Shown: positions 17,636-28,489 of the stretch, piece by piece
Layout of the letters: each line of letters begins with the position of its first letter
How positions within the stretch are numbered: the first letter of the stretch is position 1
From: Bog-473 sp963706555
Lineage (GTDB): Bacteria; Actinomycetota; Acidimicrobiia; Acidimicrobiales; RAAP-2
Length of the DNA stretch: 64,000 nucleotides
Assembly: GCA_963706555.1 (NCBI GenBank)
Contig: OY970164.1
Location: forward strand, 4,712,001-4,776,000
Direction: 5' to 3'
Translations under genes and position numbers: made by a program
The notes under the pieces: generated by a model
Seen by the model: the letters and a program-made list of their open reading frames with translations, nothing else
Database searches by the model: none
Told to the model about the DNA's origin: nothing

Positions 17636-18682
17636 TCAAACGCCTCGGGCCAGTCGGCTCGAGGCGTTTGTGCTCCTGTCCCGAAAAGTATGGCGATAGG
17701 CCTGCGGGCTGGTGTGGACGGCCCGGGTGAAGTGCTTGCGCAGGTTCGCTGCGGTGCAGAACCCGCTCCTCTGCGCCACGGTCTCGATCGACAGGTCACC
17801 GACCTCGAGAAGCCGTTGCGCGAGCTGGAGCCGCTGACGGACGATCCATTGGTACGGCGTCGTGCCAGTGGCGGCTGAGAACCGGCGGGCGAAGGTGCGG
17901 GGGCTCATGGCCGCCCGGCGGGCGAGGTCGTCGACCGTCACCGGTTCGTCGAGGTGTCCCTGCACCCACGTGATCGTGTCGGCGAAGAGGTCGGACGTAT
18001 CCAGCACCGGCAGCGGCTGCTCGATGTACTGCGCCTGGCCCCCGTCGCGCTGCGGCGGCACGACCAGTTGGCGGGCGAGCCGGGTTGCCACCTCACTGCC
18101 GTAGTCCTGGCGCACGATGTGAAGGCACAGGTCGATGCTGGCGGCACTGCCGGCTCCGGTGAGGATGTCGCCGTCGTCGACGTAGAGGACCCCCGGGTCC
18201 ACGGACAGGAGCGGATAGCAGCGCGCCAGTTCGTCGCACTCCGCCCAGTGCGTGGCGGCCCGCCGCCCGTCGAGCAATCCCGCTTCGGCCAGGACGAAGG
18301 CCCCGCCACACAACGACAGGATGCGGCTCCCCCGGTCGTGCGCCGCCCGCAACGCGGAAAAGACGCTTTCGGGCACCTCGGCCGGACGGTAGGTCGGCAG
18401 CACGATGACCGTGTCCGCCGTGGAGAGCTTCTCGAGCCCGTGGGGCACGAGGATCCGGAACCCTGTGTCCGAGGTGACCGGAGCCGCGGTGTCCCCGCAG
18501 ATGAACAGGCGGTACCAGGGGTCGCCCGGAGGCACCCATCGGTCCTCGCCGAAGACCTCGCACACCACACCGAGCTCGAACGGGGTGAACCCGTCATAGA
18601 CGACGATCGCGACACTGCGGTCGGCGCGCGTGGAGCGATGTCGGCGTGGTGCCGTTCCCGGCTTGGCAGGTACGTCGCGCAC
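17636..18682 (-). CDS. GlxA-family AraC-type transcriptional regulator
   Basis: The N-terminal half is a DJ-1/PfpI amidase-like sensor domain (SVAIVVYDGFTPFELGVVCEVFG; ILSLCGGAFVLAEAGLLDGR with its Cys elbow). The C-terminal half is an AraC helix-turn-helix pair (MSPRTFARRF and SIETVAQRSGFCTAANLRKHF). The combination defines GlxA/FtrA-like regulators of amine, nitrogen and catabolic genes. I place the start at the GTG 18682 because the domain begins shortly after and it avoids overlap with the divergent gene; the frame is open to 18772. It may control itself or the adjacent conserved gene. Confidence 0.9.
   Translation of the reverse strand: MRDVPAKPGTAPRRHRSTRADRSVAIVVYDGFTPFELGVVCEVFGEDRWVPPGDPWYRLFICGDTAAPVTSDTGFRILVPHGLEKLSTADTVIVLPTYRPAEVPESVFSALRAAHDRGSRILSLCGGAFVLAEAGLLDGRRAATHWAECDELARCYPLLSVDPGVLYVDDGDILTGAGSAASIDLCLHIVRQDYGSEVATRLARQLVVPPQRDGGQAQYIEQPLPVLDTSDLFADTITWVQGHLDEPVTVDDLARRAAMSPRTFARRFSAATGTTPYQWIVRQRLQLAQRLLEVGDLSIETVAQRSGFCTAANLRKHFTRAVHTSPQAYRHTFRDRSTNASSRLARGV
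17638..17669. terminator. inverted repeat at convergent gene ends
   Basis: AAACGCCTCG and its exact complement CGAGGCGTTT form a 10-bp perfect stem with a 12-base loop. It lies 35 bases past the substrate-binding protein stop and overlaps the last codons of the GlxA-type gene on the other strand. A second flanking pair (CAGGAGC/GCTCCTG) could extend the structure. It probably ends the plus-strand transcript; there is no long T run. Confidence 0.5.
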
Positions 18683-18734
18683 AATGTCAATACTGCCACT
18701 TTCGTGTCCGGCCGTCCGCCGCCACCATGGAGTC

Positions 18735-19220
18735 GTGCAGACACCCCACGGGACGGCCACCCTCCTCCTCATCGACTCGGAGAGCCCCCATCGGCTGCAG
18801 GCGTCAGCGAATCGACGCTGGACGCGCCTCGCCGCCCGCGTGCTCGCCTCTTCCCTGGATCGCCAACTCGCAGAGGGGCGTCAGCCCGAATCGAGCCGGC
18901 TCCTCGCCGCCCGCGCCCATGTGCTCGTCGCGCCGCCGATGCGGACCGAGTTGGCGGGCCACCTGACCCGGGTCGCAGCCCGAAGTCAGATGGCGCCGGC
19001 TCTTCGCAGCCCGAAGGTCCGGTTGAACCGCAGCAGCATTGTCGCCTGCGAGCCGGTCCTCCAACAGGCTCTCGACGCACTCGTTGCGCCGCGACCGACA
19101 CTGGCGCGCGGCATTGCCATCATCAGCACGCTGCTGAGCGATGGCACGGGACCGCTCTACAACACCCGCCGCGCCGATGAACTGCACGACACCCTCAGCG
19201 AGGCAATCTTGCAACTGTGA
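18735..19220 (+). CDS. conserved actinobacterial hypothetical protein
   Basis: A 161-residue protein starting at GTG, 52 bases from the divergent GlxA gene. Its layout, LLLIDSESPHRL then RLAARVLASSLDRQLAEG, AARAHVLV, RGIAIISTLLSDGTGPLYN and a final LHDTLSEAILQL, matches a widespread uncharacterized actinobacterial family I recognize but cannot name functionally. It is helical, Arg/Ala/Leu rich, with no signal peptide. Its end overlaps by about 25 bases the end of the truncated transporter on the other strand. Confidence 0.65.
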   Translation: MQTPHGTATLLLIDSESPHRLQASANRRWTRLAARVLASSLDRQLAEGRQPESSRLLAARAHVLVAPPMRTELAGHLTRVAARSQMAPALRSPKVRLNRSSIVACEPVLQQALDALVAPRPTLARGIAIISTLLSDGTGPLYNTRRADELHDTLSEAILQL

Positions 19221-19660
19221 CCTGCGGCCGGCATTCCTCGACAGCCGGCGCGGGGACCTCCGCTCCTACGACTGCCCGGGCGCGTGGCAACAGCAACGTC
19301 ATGGCCAACGCGAAAGCCACCAGGACGACGTCGACGAGCAACGCCGTCTGCAATGCGGCGAGTATGCCGGACGTCGCTTCGCGAGCGAAGAACAGCGTGC
19401 CGACGGCCGCGATACCGAGCGTCATGGAGACCGGCTGCGTCGTCGTGAGCACACCCGATGCAGCGCCGGTCGCCGACGCCGGCACGCTCTGGAGCACGCC
19501 CGAAACGATCAGCGGGATCACGAGCCCGTTGCCGATCCCGATGAGCGCCAACACCGGAGAGAACTCGAGGGCGGTGGCCGAGAGTCCCGAGACACCGATG
19601 ACGACGGCCAGACCCGCGACCCCGACCAGGGCGGTCGCGGCGCCGACGGACGTTGGCTCT
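19195..19660 (-). pseudogene. MFS (DHA2-type) transporter, C-terminal fragment only
   Basis: Translation of the minus strand gives the last four or so membrane helices of a 14-helix drug exporter: ATALVGVAGLAVVIGV, then GIGNGLVIPLIVSGVLQ, the conserved AASGVLTTTQPVSMTLG and the hydrophobic LLVDVVLVAFALAMTLLL. The frame is open and natural to its stop at 19195. Upstream it ends abruptly near 19660, where sequence character changes and transporter similarity stops. About two thirds of the gene is missing, which marks the left edge of the inserted region. Confidence 0.75.
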
Positions 19661-19828
19661 CAACCCTGACCAGGGATTCTGCCCCTAAATCACGGGCGCC
19701 ATGAGTCCGTACGAGTTCGATCAATAAGGCATTGTGACTGGCCCACAACCCACGCCCTCAGCCCACAAGCACCCAAACCTTCAAGGTCACCGCGCACATC
19801 ATCCCAAGCAGGAAATAAACGACGATCA

Positions 19829-20115
19829 TGGGCCACGTCAATCGGCCAGTGGAGCCTGGCTCGCTTGCCTACCGACGATGCTCCCCGTACGACCGTAAAG
19901 GTGGCCGCACGGTACCCCGCATCGTGACCTCGCGGCCCGGTCCGAAAGCCGACTGAGCCCGTTACGTTTACTCACCGTTCGCGTAGCTTCACGGACTCGT
20001 TCCGGTAAGGAAACTTTCACGTTACGTGCGGCGCGATGTTGTCCACAGGGTATTGCAGGAGACCGTCCGGTATCGCGGGGAAGGTGGGCGAGCTGGTCCA
20101 CATCGACATCAAAGC
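19829..20115 (+). pseudogene. IS481-family transposase remnant
   Basis: Three short segments in different frames recall one protein: MGHVNRPV at 19829 (the usual IS481 start is MGHxN or MSHxN), VVHRVL near 20038 (the STVHRVL helix), and GELVHIDIK near 20085-20112, the diagnostic start of the DDE domain. Most of the N-terminal domain is scrambled and the catalytic domain is absent. It is a dead fragment just inside the island's left edge. Confidence 0.5.
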
Positions 20116-20165
20116 AGGCCAGGATCTAGACCCCTCTGCTTCATTTCCTCCTAAATTTAGGTCAT

Positions 20166-20531
20166 TCAAGGTGCGAGGAGAGTGAGCAAGGAAGTGATGC
20201 GTCCGCTGGCAATGGTCGCGATGTCAATCCCGCGTACCACGGCTGGGCCGCTGACTGGTCCGAATGCCCACGGAAGTGCTGCCGTCGTGTCGGACAGCAC
20301 GTAGAGCGGCCCATCAGGCGCCAAGACGAACGACTCGGGAGCCTTGTCGAGGACCCTATTCACCTGCTCGTCTACTGCGCCGTACCCATGCACAGTCCCT
20401 TCGGGATCAGTGAAAGAGATGTCCTCGGCATAGGTGCGACGCATCGCCTCTTGCCGCCGAGCCGCATCTCGTTGGCCGAAGATCTCGATCAGGTTGGAGT
20501 GCATCAATGCTGACGGGTCTGAATCATTCAT
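20166..20531 (-). CDS. SnoaL-like / NTF2-fold protein
   Basis: A 121-residue NTF2-fold protein: NLIEIFGQRDAARRQEAM is the opening helix pair, TYAEDISFTDPEGTVHG the first strands, and LRxx-like pairs follow to SLLTLLAP. Length is typical of stand-alone SnoaL-like domains. No catalytic assignment is possible. It lies on the minus strand downstream of the Fur gene with about 240 bases between. That gap holds no gene I recognize. Confidence 0.72.
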   Translation of the reverse strand: MNDSDPSALMHSNLIEIFGQRDAARRQEAMRRTYAEDISFTDPEGTVHGYGAVDEQVNRVLDKAPESFVLAPDGPLYVLSDTTAALPWAFGPVSGPAVVRGIDIATIASGRITSLLTLLAP

Positions 20532-20772
20532 TTCTCATCCATTCCAACACGAAGGGGACAGGATCACCACATACTTTGGCACCAGTGGCCAAGTAGGTCA
20601 CCCTTCCGACGTACAGTGCGCCCTCGGTATCGACCCTCAAAACCCCCATTCGCCCCTTCGGCGAAAGGCGACACTCTGCGAGGTTCTCGATCTACCTGCA
20701 GATGGACCATCAAAGCGCTCGCTTGCATCATCCGCGCAGGTGCGCTGTTTAATACTGCCATCGATCAAGGCT

Positions 20773-21213
20773 TCAATCCCTGGCAGTTTGGATGGCGGTG
20801 GTGCGACAGTCTGGGCAGAGGCCCCGGAAGACGATCTCCACGTCGAGCACGTCGAAGCCGTGCTGCTCGTTGCCGGGCAGCGTCAATTGGTCCGAGCCTT
20901 TGGGGTTTACGTCGCGCAGGGCGCTACATCCAACGCAATACAGATGGTGATGGGGAGTCGTCGTGTTTGGGTCGTAACGCTTCGGGCCGTCACCGGTAGA
21001 GATCTCCATCACCTCTCCCATGTCCACCAGCTCGTTCAAGGTGTTGTACACGGTGGCGAGGCTTATCTCGGGGACAAGTACCTGAGCCCGGCTGTACACG
21101 GCGTCGGCAGTGAGGTGGACGTGTTCGCCGGCCAGGACCTCGGCCACAACTCTTCGCTGAACCGTGAGCCGCCACGCCCGGTCCCTCAGCCGCTCGACTA
21201 ACTCGCTAATGAT
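20773..21213 (-). CDS. furA: Fur-family regulator (FurA-like), no canonical start codon
   Basis: About 146 residues of a clear Fur protein: winged helix (RLTVQRRVVAEVLAG, EISLATVYNTLNELVDMG), the metal-binding HHH in PHHHLYCVGC, and structural-zinc CxxC pairs (CVGC, CPDC). Homologues usually begin MxxELVERLR, but here the matching codon is ATC followed by ATT, with a perfect AGGAGG three and six bases upstream. No ATG, GTG or TTG lies between that site and the conserved region. It therefore uses a rare ATC or ATT start, or lost its start. It is divergent from katG, as in the mycobacterial furA-katG pair, and presumably represses katG or itself in response to metal and peroxide. Confidence 0.87.
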   Translation of the reverse strand: MISELVERLRDRAWRLTVQRRVVAEVLAGEHVHLTADAVYSRAQVLVPEISLATVYNTLNELVDMGEVMEISTGDGPKRYDPNTTTPHHHLYCVGCSALRDVNPKGSDQLTLPGNEQHGFDVLDVEIVFRGLCPDCRTTAIQTARD

Positions 21214-21271
21214 GTGCCTCCTCGCGCTCTGTAGGCGACACCTAAGCCGCAAACTGGATGTGTTCTTGCCC

Positions 21272-21300
21272 TTGACTGATTCTAACCCTGTAAGTAACCT
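21272..21300 (+). promoter_or_regulatory. promoter candidate in the furA-katG divergent region
   Basis: TTGACT (21272-21277), a 17-base spacer and TAACCT (21295-21300) form a good sigma-70-type promoter pointing towards katG. Within it TAACC occurs twice eleven bases apart, a plausible Fur-type site. The position, between the two genes, suits autoregulation by the Fur protein. Confidence 0.5.
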
Positions 21301-21902
21301 AAGACGTGTCGTAGGGGGTAAGACCGAGTTCATTCTGCAGAGAGCACCACAAGCTGGCGGCGATCGTCGCGAGGGAGGAGTGCCGGTGACCCAGGAGAAC
21401 GATCGCAAGTCGACGAGGGCATGCGGTCTGCAGGCACCCGCCGACAGAGTTGTTCTTTTGCACTGGCACAATGTGCTGGTCACGTCCAGCATCTAGGGGT
21501 TCGCGGGCGGTGTCCGTCCGACCGCTCAGCACCAACGACGACGCCGACGCAGTCGTACCGCCGAGACCGGGCCAGGTCGACTCGGGGGGTCTACGACCAC
21601 TTTGGGAGCCTCAACGACAAGGGCATCATCATCCGGCGCATGCGGCCGGCGGGATCGACATCCAGCGATGAGCACCGGGTCGACAGCCTCCAGCATCTCA
21701 TCTGGCGAAACCTCTAGCCGAATGGCCAACCTCGACGGTGCCGTCCGGCGACACCCCACGCATGACGGACGCCGACGACTCGGGCTACGAAAGCGACACC
21801 GCGCAACAGGAGCTGCGGTGCGCGGCCATGGATCCAAAGGAAGCAACGTCTAGACCAAGCAGCCATTCGGAATGAAACAAGAGCGAAGGAGAAGGACCCA
21901 CC
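21301..21902 (+). other. long leader region upstream of katG
   Basis: About 600 bases separate the promoter candidate from katG. One small frame, 21386-21496 (36 residues, GTG start after GGGAGGAG), has a strong ribosome site but no known homologue. Another, 21762-21875 (37 residues, acidic), has only weak support. Otherwise I see no known gene or riboswitch. Confidence 0.4.
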
Positions 21903-24101
<2,199 letters not shown>

Positions 24102-24117
24102 TGTCATTCCTGGGTTC

Positions 24118-24146
24118 GGTGACCGGTTCCCGTCGGACCGGTCACC
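24118..24146 (+). terminator. hairpin after katG
   Basis: GGTGACCGGT, a 9-base loop and ACCGGTCACC form a perfect 10-bp stem 16 bases past the katG stop. No T run follows, but the position and stability suit transcription termination or mRNA 3'-end protection. Confidence 0.55.
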
Positions 24147-24336
24147 CAAACCTAGGTGGGAAGCCAATATCGGCTCTGCAGGCAACGGTTTCGATACGCG
24201 TCCTGAGTGAGGCATTTCGCTTAGGGGTTTGGCCAAAGTTCGTGCCGGCGGACGCTGAGATCCAGGGCATTCAGGTCTTTGAAAGCAGCGAAGATGGTCG
24301 TTGTGTCTGGATTGGGCCCCTCCGAAGGAGGTGACC

Positions 24337-24765
24337 GTGGAAGACCCCGATACCCTGACCGCGCTCTTTCGCCGGCACGGCCTAAAGGTCACCCGACAGC
24401 GGCAATGCATCTTTGAAATCCTCTACGCCAACCCCGCGCACTCCACAGCGGAGGCGATCTACGTCATAGCTAAGGGGCGGGTGCCGACCATCTCCTTGAA
24501 GACCGTCTATGAGATACTGCACAGCTTGGCCGCCTTGGGACAGATCCACCAGCTCGATCTGGGTACCGGATCCACCCGATTCGACCCCGATATCCATCAT
24601 CACCACCATCTGGTCTGCTCGAGATGTGGCCGAATCGAAAATGTCGACCTGGACCTTGGTCTCCTCGCCTTTGCGGCAGCGGAACGACACGGGTTCATGC
24701 CCGGTCAGGCCGAGGTCGTCTTCCGCGGACTATGCCCGGACTGTGTAGTTCGCGACTCGAGTTGA
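24337..24765 (+). CDS. Fur-family transcriptional regulator (second copy)
   Basis: A 142-residue Fur protein: LTALFRRHGLKVTRQRQCIFEIL opens the winged helix, TISLKTVYEILHSLAALG is the recognition helix region, a five-His run (DIHHHHHLVCSRCG) gives the metal site, and CxxC pairs (CSRC, CPDC) bind structural zinc. The GTG start follows AAGGAGGTGA. It lies 235 bases downstream of katG in the same direction and differs clearly from the divergent Fur at 20773, so it is not a recent duplicate. Fur, PerR or Zur specificity cannot be read with confidence. Confidence 0.92.
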   Translation: MEDPDTLTALFRRHGLKVTRQRQCIFEILYANPAHSTAEAIYVIAKGRVPTISLKTVYEILHSLAALGQIHQLDLGTGSTRFDPDIHHHHHLVCSRCGRIENVDLDLGLLAFAAAERHGFMPGQAEVVFRGLCPDCVVRDSS

Positions 24766-24768
24766 ATA

Positions 24769-25356
24769 TCACCGGTCAGCACGTCGGCCGTGGCGGCGGC
24801 CGATCCAGGGACCTCGGGACCGGCAACGAGCTCGCCGCTGGCGTGGCGTTCTTGCCGGGCAGACGATCCTGGACGTAGTCGCGCAGCTTGTCGTTCCAAG
24901 CGGTTCGCCACCTTGGGACGACGGGCGCGTCGATCGGCGTGCCATTGGGCATTGACGGCTCGATACCCCGACGAGTCCGGTTTGGGTCGCCCGCATGGCG
25001 CCCATCTCGCGGCTGATCGTCGACGGGGAGCGATACACCTTGCGGGCGATCGGAGCGACGCCCTCGTCCTTCGCCCTCAAGATGGCGATCTCCTCGCGCT
25101 CTTTTGAGGCTCAGGTAACGGGCGGACGAAAGGAGACAGGCTGACGGGACGCATGCCGCCAGCTTCTCGGAACCATCCAGTGCGAACCGCCGGAGGTCAC
25201 GCCCACTGCGATCGCCACGTCCTCACTCGTCTTGCCCGACGCGATGCCGATCCAGAACCGCTGTCGCTGGTCGTGCTCCCAACCGGGTGGCCGTCCGGGA
25301 AACCGAAGCTTGCCCCGCATTGGCCACCTCACCTTCTGCTGTTTGTGGACGCCCAT
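24769..25356 (-). pseudogene. IS30-family transposase remnant
   Basis: From an ATG at 25356 the minus strand encodes the IS30 N-terminal pattern: FPGRPPGWEHDQRQRFW, then SEDVAIAVGV, a stop, and in a following frame EREEIAILRAKDEGV and SPSTISREM, the helix-turn-helix that binds the inverted repeats. Further on YVQDRLPGKNA is readable in yet another frame. The DDE catalytic domain is missing, cut near 24769. The element is dead and abuts the Fur gene. Confidence 0.7.
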
Positions 25357-25441
25357 CGCATGTCATATCCGTCTATTAACTAACACTTTAACAACGTGTT
25401 TACCGTCGGATGGCAGTGTTCCACTAAGCAGGAAGAAGTCC

Positions 25442-26942
25442 ATGTCACGAGTATGCGGCCCGGCTATCGCAGTTGAACGAAGCCGGGCCGTCCCGGTTGG
25501 ACAGAGACGACGAAGCGGCACGAGGTTGGGCCGCTGCTGAAGGGCACGAGGTGCTCGAAACCACCATGGACGTCGTGTCCGGTCGGTCGGACCCGTTTAG
25601 GCGCTCCTCACTCGGACCCTGGCTGACTAAGCCCGAACTGATCGCGCAATGGGATTTGCTGGTGGTGTCAAAGCTGGATCGGCTCTCCCGCAACGTCCGT
25701 CACTTGGACAAGCTGAAGGAATGGGCCGAAGACTACAGCAAGCGCATCATCATTCTCGACGGTTTCGGGATGCGTCTCGAATGGCCGGTTCCAGAGAATG
25801 GATCGGGCAGTCTGAGCCGGTTCATGTGGCAACTAGTTGGTTGGTTTGCAGAAGAAGAATGGATCACGATCCGTGATCGTCAAGCAGCCGCCAACAATGC
25901 CATCCGGGCCAACCGTGGCTTCAGGGGCAAAGCCACCCTGGGGATTTGAGATCGCTGGCGAACGCTATAACCGAAGCGTCCGAGCAAAACCAGAAATGGA
26001 ATCAATCCTAGAGAATTGGTTCGACGTGGCTTGCGTGGCGACACGCTGCTTTCTATGGCCCATTGGATGGACACCCAAGCTCCGTGTAGCCACCATGGCA
26101 AACAAGCAAGGGGTCGCACCGTCACGGGGTGGGCACCGGTCAGTATCGCCAACCTACTGAAGAACCCGGTGCTCAAAGGTGAGCAACGCGGAAGCAACGG
26201 AACGTGTCTGCACCGATCGAAGTACCCCCTGCTCTCGGTAGATGAATGGGACGATCTGCAGGTGGCCATGCAGCGAGGGAACAAACGTGATCCCGGCCGG
26301 ACGCGCGCTGGCAACGAATCGGCGTTGCTTACCGGTGTGATCTTTTGCGACCAGTGCTCGGGCCCCATGTATCTCTACAAGTCAACAGGGAAAGCTCTCC
26401 AGGATGGAACCAGAGTCACCTATCCGTTTTATCGCTGCAAGGGATCCGACAACGCTCCCTCGACGTGTAAGAACTCCATCAATGTTGATCTGGCGGAGGC
26501 ACTCGTCCATTTCTCGTTCATGGACATACCAGAAGAGCTCTTGTGTGAGTTTCCCGAACTGCCCGGCGATGCTCAAGGGGCGTTTGCCGGCTTGGAGATT
26601 TCCGAGCGCGTGATGATCCCCGGCGACGATCACACTCTGGAGATCGCAGAAGTGACGGACAAGCTACGCTCCCTCGACTGTGACGATCCGCAGTTCGCCA
26701 CCAAGCAGGCTGGGTTGCTAGCTGAGCGCGACCGGTTGAAAGAACTGCCAGCCACACCAGCAACCTTCCAAGACCAGGCGACCGGGAAGACCATCGGACA
26801 ACTATGGGCGACATTGGATCATGCGGCCAAACGTCGATTCCTATTGGCTTCAGATGTCAAGGTACTGGTCAAGAACAAGGATGCTCGGATGGAAGGGGAT
26901 CCTTCAAAGGTGAGCGCCGCATTACGAACCATTGCAGCATGA
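25442..26942 (+). pseudogene. large serine recombinase, broken by at least three frameshifts
   Basis: The fragments together give one site-specific recombinase. An N-terminal resolvase domain appears in two frames (MSR at 25442, then YAARLSQLNEAG, LLVVSKLDRLSRNVRHL and RDRQAAANNAIRANRGFRGKA). A middle segment reads WGFEIAGERYNRSVRAKP in another frame near 25937. The third part, from about 26016 to the stop, has the recombinase domain (SIANLLKNPVLKG), a zinc ribbon (CDQCSGPMYL, YRCKG, CKNSIN) and a coiled-coil C-terminus. The catalytic Ser region is degraded. Such enzymes integrate phages and conjugative elements, so this may be the former integrase of the island. Confidence 0.8.
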
Positions 26943-27305
26943 TGTAAACGTATCGACCTGAATGCCTCGCTGAGGACCGGCACTGTGGGTGCCCGAAAGA
27001 CCAAGGGGGAGGTCGTTGCGGCTACGTGTTCGTCTCGCCGGGCAACATCAAGCGGCACCTACTCGCCTCATCCTTCCGGCCGACTCCCTCGCCCTGCGCT
27101 ATCTGGTGCAAGCAGAGAACCGGGCCGATGCCGAGGAGCGAGGGCCATCCTGCTGGGAGAACGCCGAGGACGAACAGATGCTCACCCCCATGGACGCCGA
27201 CTACGCCGACCGCGGTAATTCCGAGGAAAGCGCCGGGCCAGGTGACCACGCCGGGTTCCATCTACGCAAGCCTCAGGTCTTCGCATTAGCATCGTCTGCG
27301 TGGGA
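26943..27305. other. no recognizable gene
   Basis: About 360 bases between the recombinase remnant and the next small gene. Open frames on both strands are short, one plus-strand frame (26989-27309) being acidic near its end, but none shows family motifs or a convincing start. Confidence 0.4.
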
Positions 27306-27644
27306 ATGACCGTCGCTGTTTGGGTGTGGGGCCAAGTTGCTATGGCGCCCGAGGCCGAGCTGGATTGGACGTTTTGGATCGTGGACTCCAACGGCAACTC
27401 GGTGATCGATCCCGAGCATTGGTACTGGATGAGCGCTGTACCCGACTACGACCCCAACCAGCACCCAGATGGGCCGGCCGATGCCACGGGCGTCATCTTC
27501 GTCGAACAGGGCGCCTTCCGGCCATACCAGTATCCGGCAGGCCCCAACAATACGGTGTGGCAAGCATCGGTCAAGACTGCGGGTGGCGTGGAAGAGGGCA
27601 TCTCCTACTTCCGGCCTCGCATGCTTGTGGCGCCGAGTCTCTAA
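27306..27644 (+). CDS. hypothetical protein of the island
   Basis: A 112-residue protein rich in Trp, Pro and Asp: LDWTFWIVDSNGNSVIDPEHWYW, YDPNQHPDGPADATGVIFVEQG and NNTVWQASVKTAGG. The composition and natural periodicity look like a real small beta-rich protein, possibly exported given the hydrophobic start (TVAVWVWGQVAMA), but I recognize no family. It is followed after one base by another small gene, suggesting a two-gene unit. The assigned ATG is two codons after a GTG that is equally possible. Confidence 0.5.
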   Translation: MTVAVWVWGQVAMAPEAELDWTFWIVDSNGNSVIDPEHWYWMSAVPDYDPNQHPDGPADATGVIFVEQGAFRPYQYPAGPNNTVWQASVKTAGGVEEGISYFRPRMLVAPSL

Positions 27645-27645
27645 C

Positions 27646-27888
27646 ATGAGACGAGTCCACGTCGTTCATGACGAGTCCGGTCGGATATTGGCTGTCGCTG
27701 ACGCAGCCGAGACAACCGGTCCCGACGGGGTTGCGCTACGGCATCAGCCTCGTCCACGACCAGGACAGGTCCTGGTTCAGATGGACCTTGACGAGGAGCT
27801 CCAAAACCTGAACGCGCTGGCACTGGTCCGCGACTACGAAGTCGACGTGGACACCTCGTCGGGGACGTTGAAGCGCCGTATCACCTAA
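27646..27888 (+). CDS. hypothetical protein
   Basis: An 80-residue protein starting MRRVHVVHDESGRILAVADA and continuing with GVALRHQPRPRPGQVLVQMDLDEEL and VRDYEVDVDTSSGTLKRR. The pattern suggests a small two-layer alpha/beta fold; the family is unknown to me. It begins one base after the stop of the preceding gene, so the two are probably translated together. Confidence 0.55.
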   Translation: MRRVHVVHDESGRILAVADAAETTGPDGVALRHQPRPRPGQVLVQMDLDEELQNLNALALVRDYEVDVDTSSGTLKRRIT

Positions 27889-27975
27889 CCCGGATGTTTC
27901 GTTAACCGTCTGATCTGAGTCCGATCAACGGCGAGAGCACAAGGATTTGATGAGGTGTCGCATTGCGCGGGTGCC

Positions 27976-28446
27976 TTAACCAACACGGACCGTTGACGCC
28001 TTGTAGGCGTCAAGAAATGACCCAGTGGACCGACGGGGGGGCGTGAGGAAGCGCTGAGGCGATGACACTTTCGTCCTCGGCGAACCTTGTCTCCGGTAAT
28101 GAGCGGAAGCGACCGAAGTGTGGCGAACGCGTCGGCCAATGCCCTGACCAAGTGCTATTCGCGCTGGAGGGAGAGCGTTGTGCGGCGTGAGGTGTTGCTG
28201 GCCTGCCGGCGTTGTGCCAAAAAGGTGTAGCAACCGATTGGGCTCGGCCATGGCCAGTTCGCCCTCGAGTACGAGGCCCTGGGTGAAGGCGATGAGGTCC
28301 TGGGCCACGCAGCTCAACTCGACCCAGCACGCGTTGTTGGCGAATTCGCCGAAGGGCAGGTTGCGCAGTCCGGTGTCTTTGGCTCGGATCCGGTACTCCA
28401 CTCGGGCACGACGTCGGTGGCGGCCCTCGAGATGCGACAGCGTCAT
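27976..28446 (-). pseudogene. IS1380-family transposase C-terminal remnant
   Basis: The minus strand from 28446 encodes HRRRARVEYRIRAKDTGLRNLPF, closely matching the conserved RVEDRIRxxKDTGLRNLP block of IS1380 transposases, then the helical region ACWVELSCVAQDLIAF and LEGELAMAEPNRLLHLF. A frameshift follows, after which VRALADAFATLRSLP continues in another frame. The N-terminal two thirds with the catalytic Asp residues is absent. It lies next to the stop of the repeat-rich gene. Confidence 0.7.
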
Positions 28447-28489
28447 GGATCAGTTATGAGCAGGTCTGGGGATTTCTACATGAGCGTGG

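Noticed and set aside
19660..19829. tRNA gene as the island insertion site
   Set aside because: No cloverleaf or conserved T-loop sequence could be found near either island edge.
20532..20772. Small ORF between the SnoaL and Fur genes
   Set aside because: The open frame (65 codons) has no ribosome site, no motif and odd composition.
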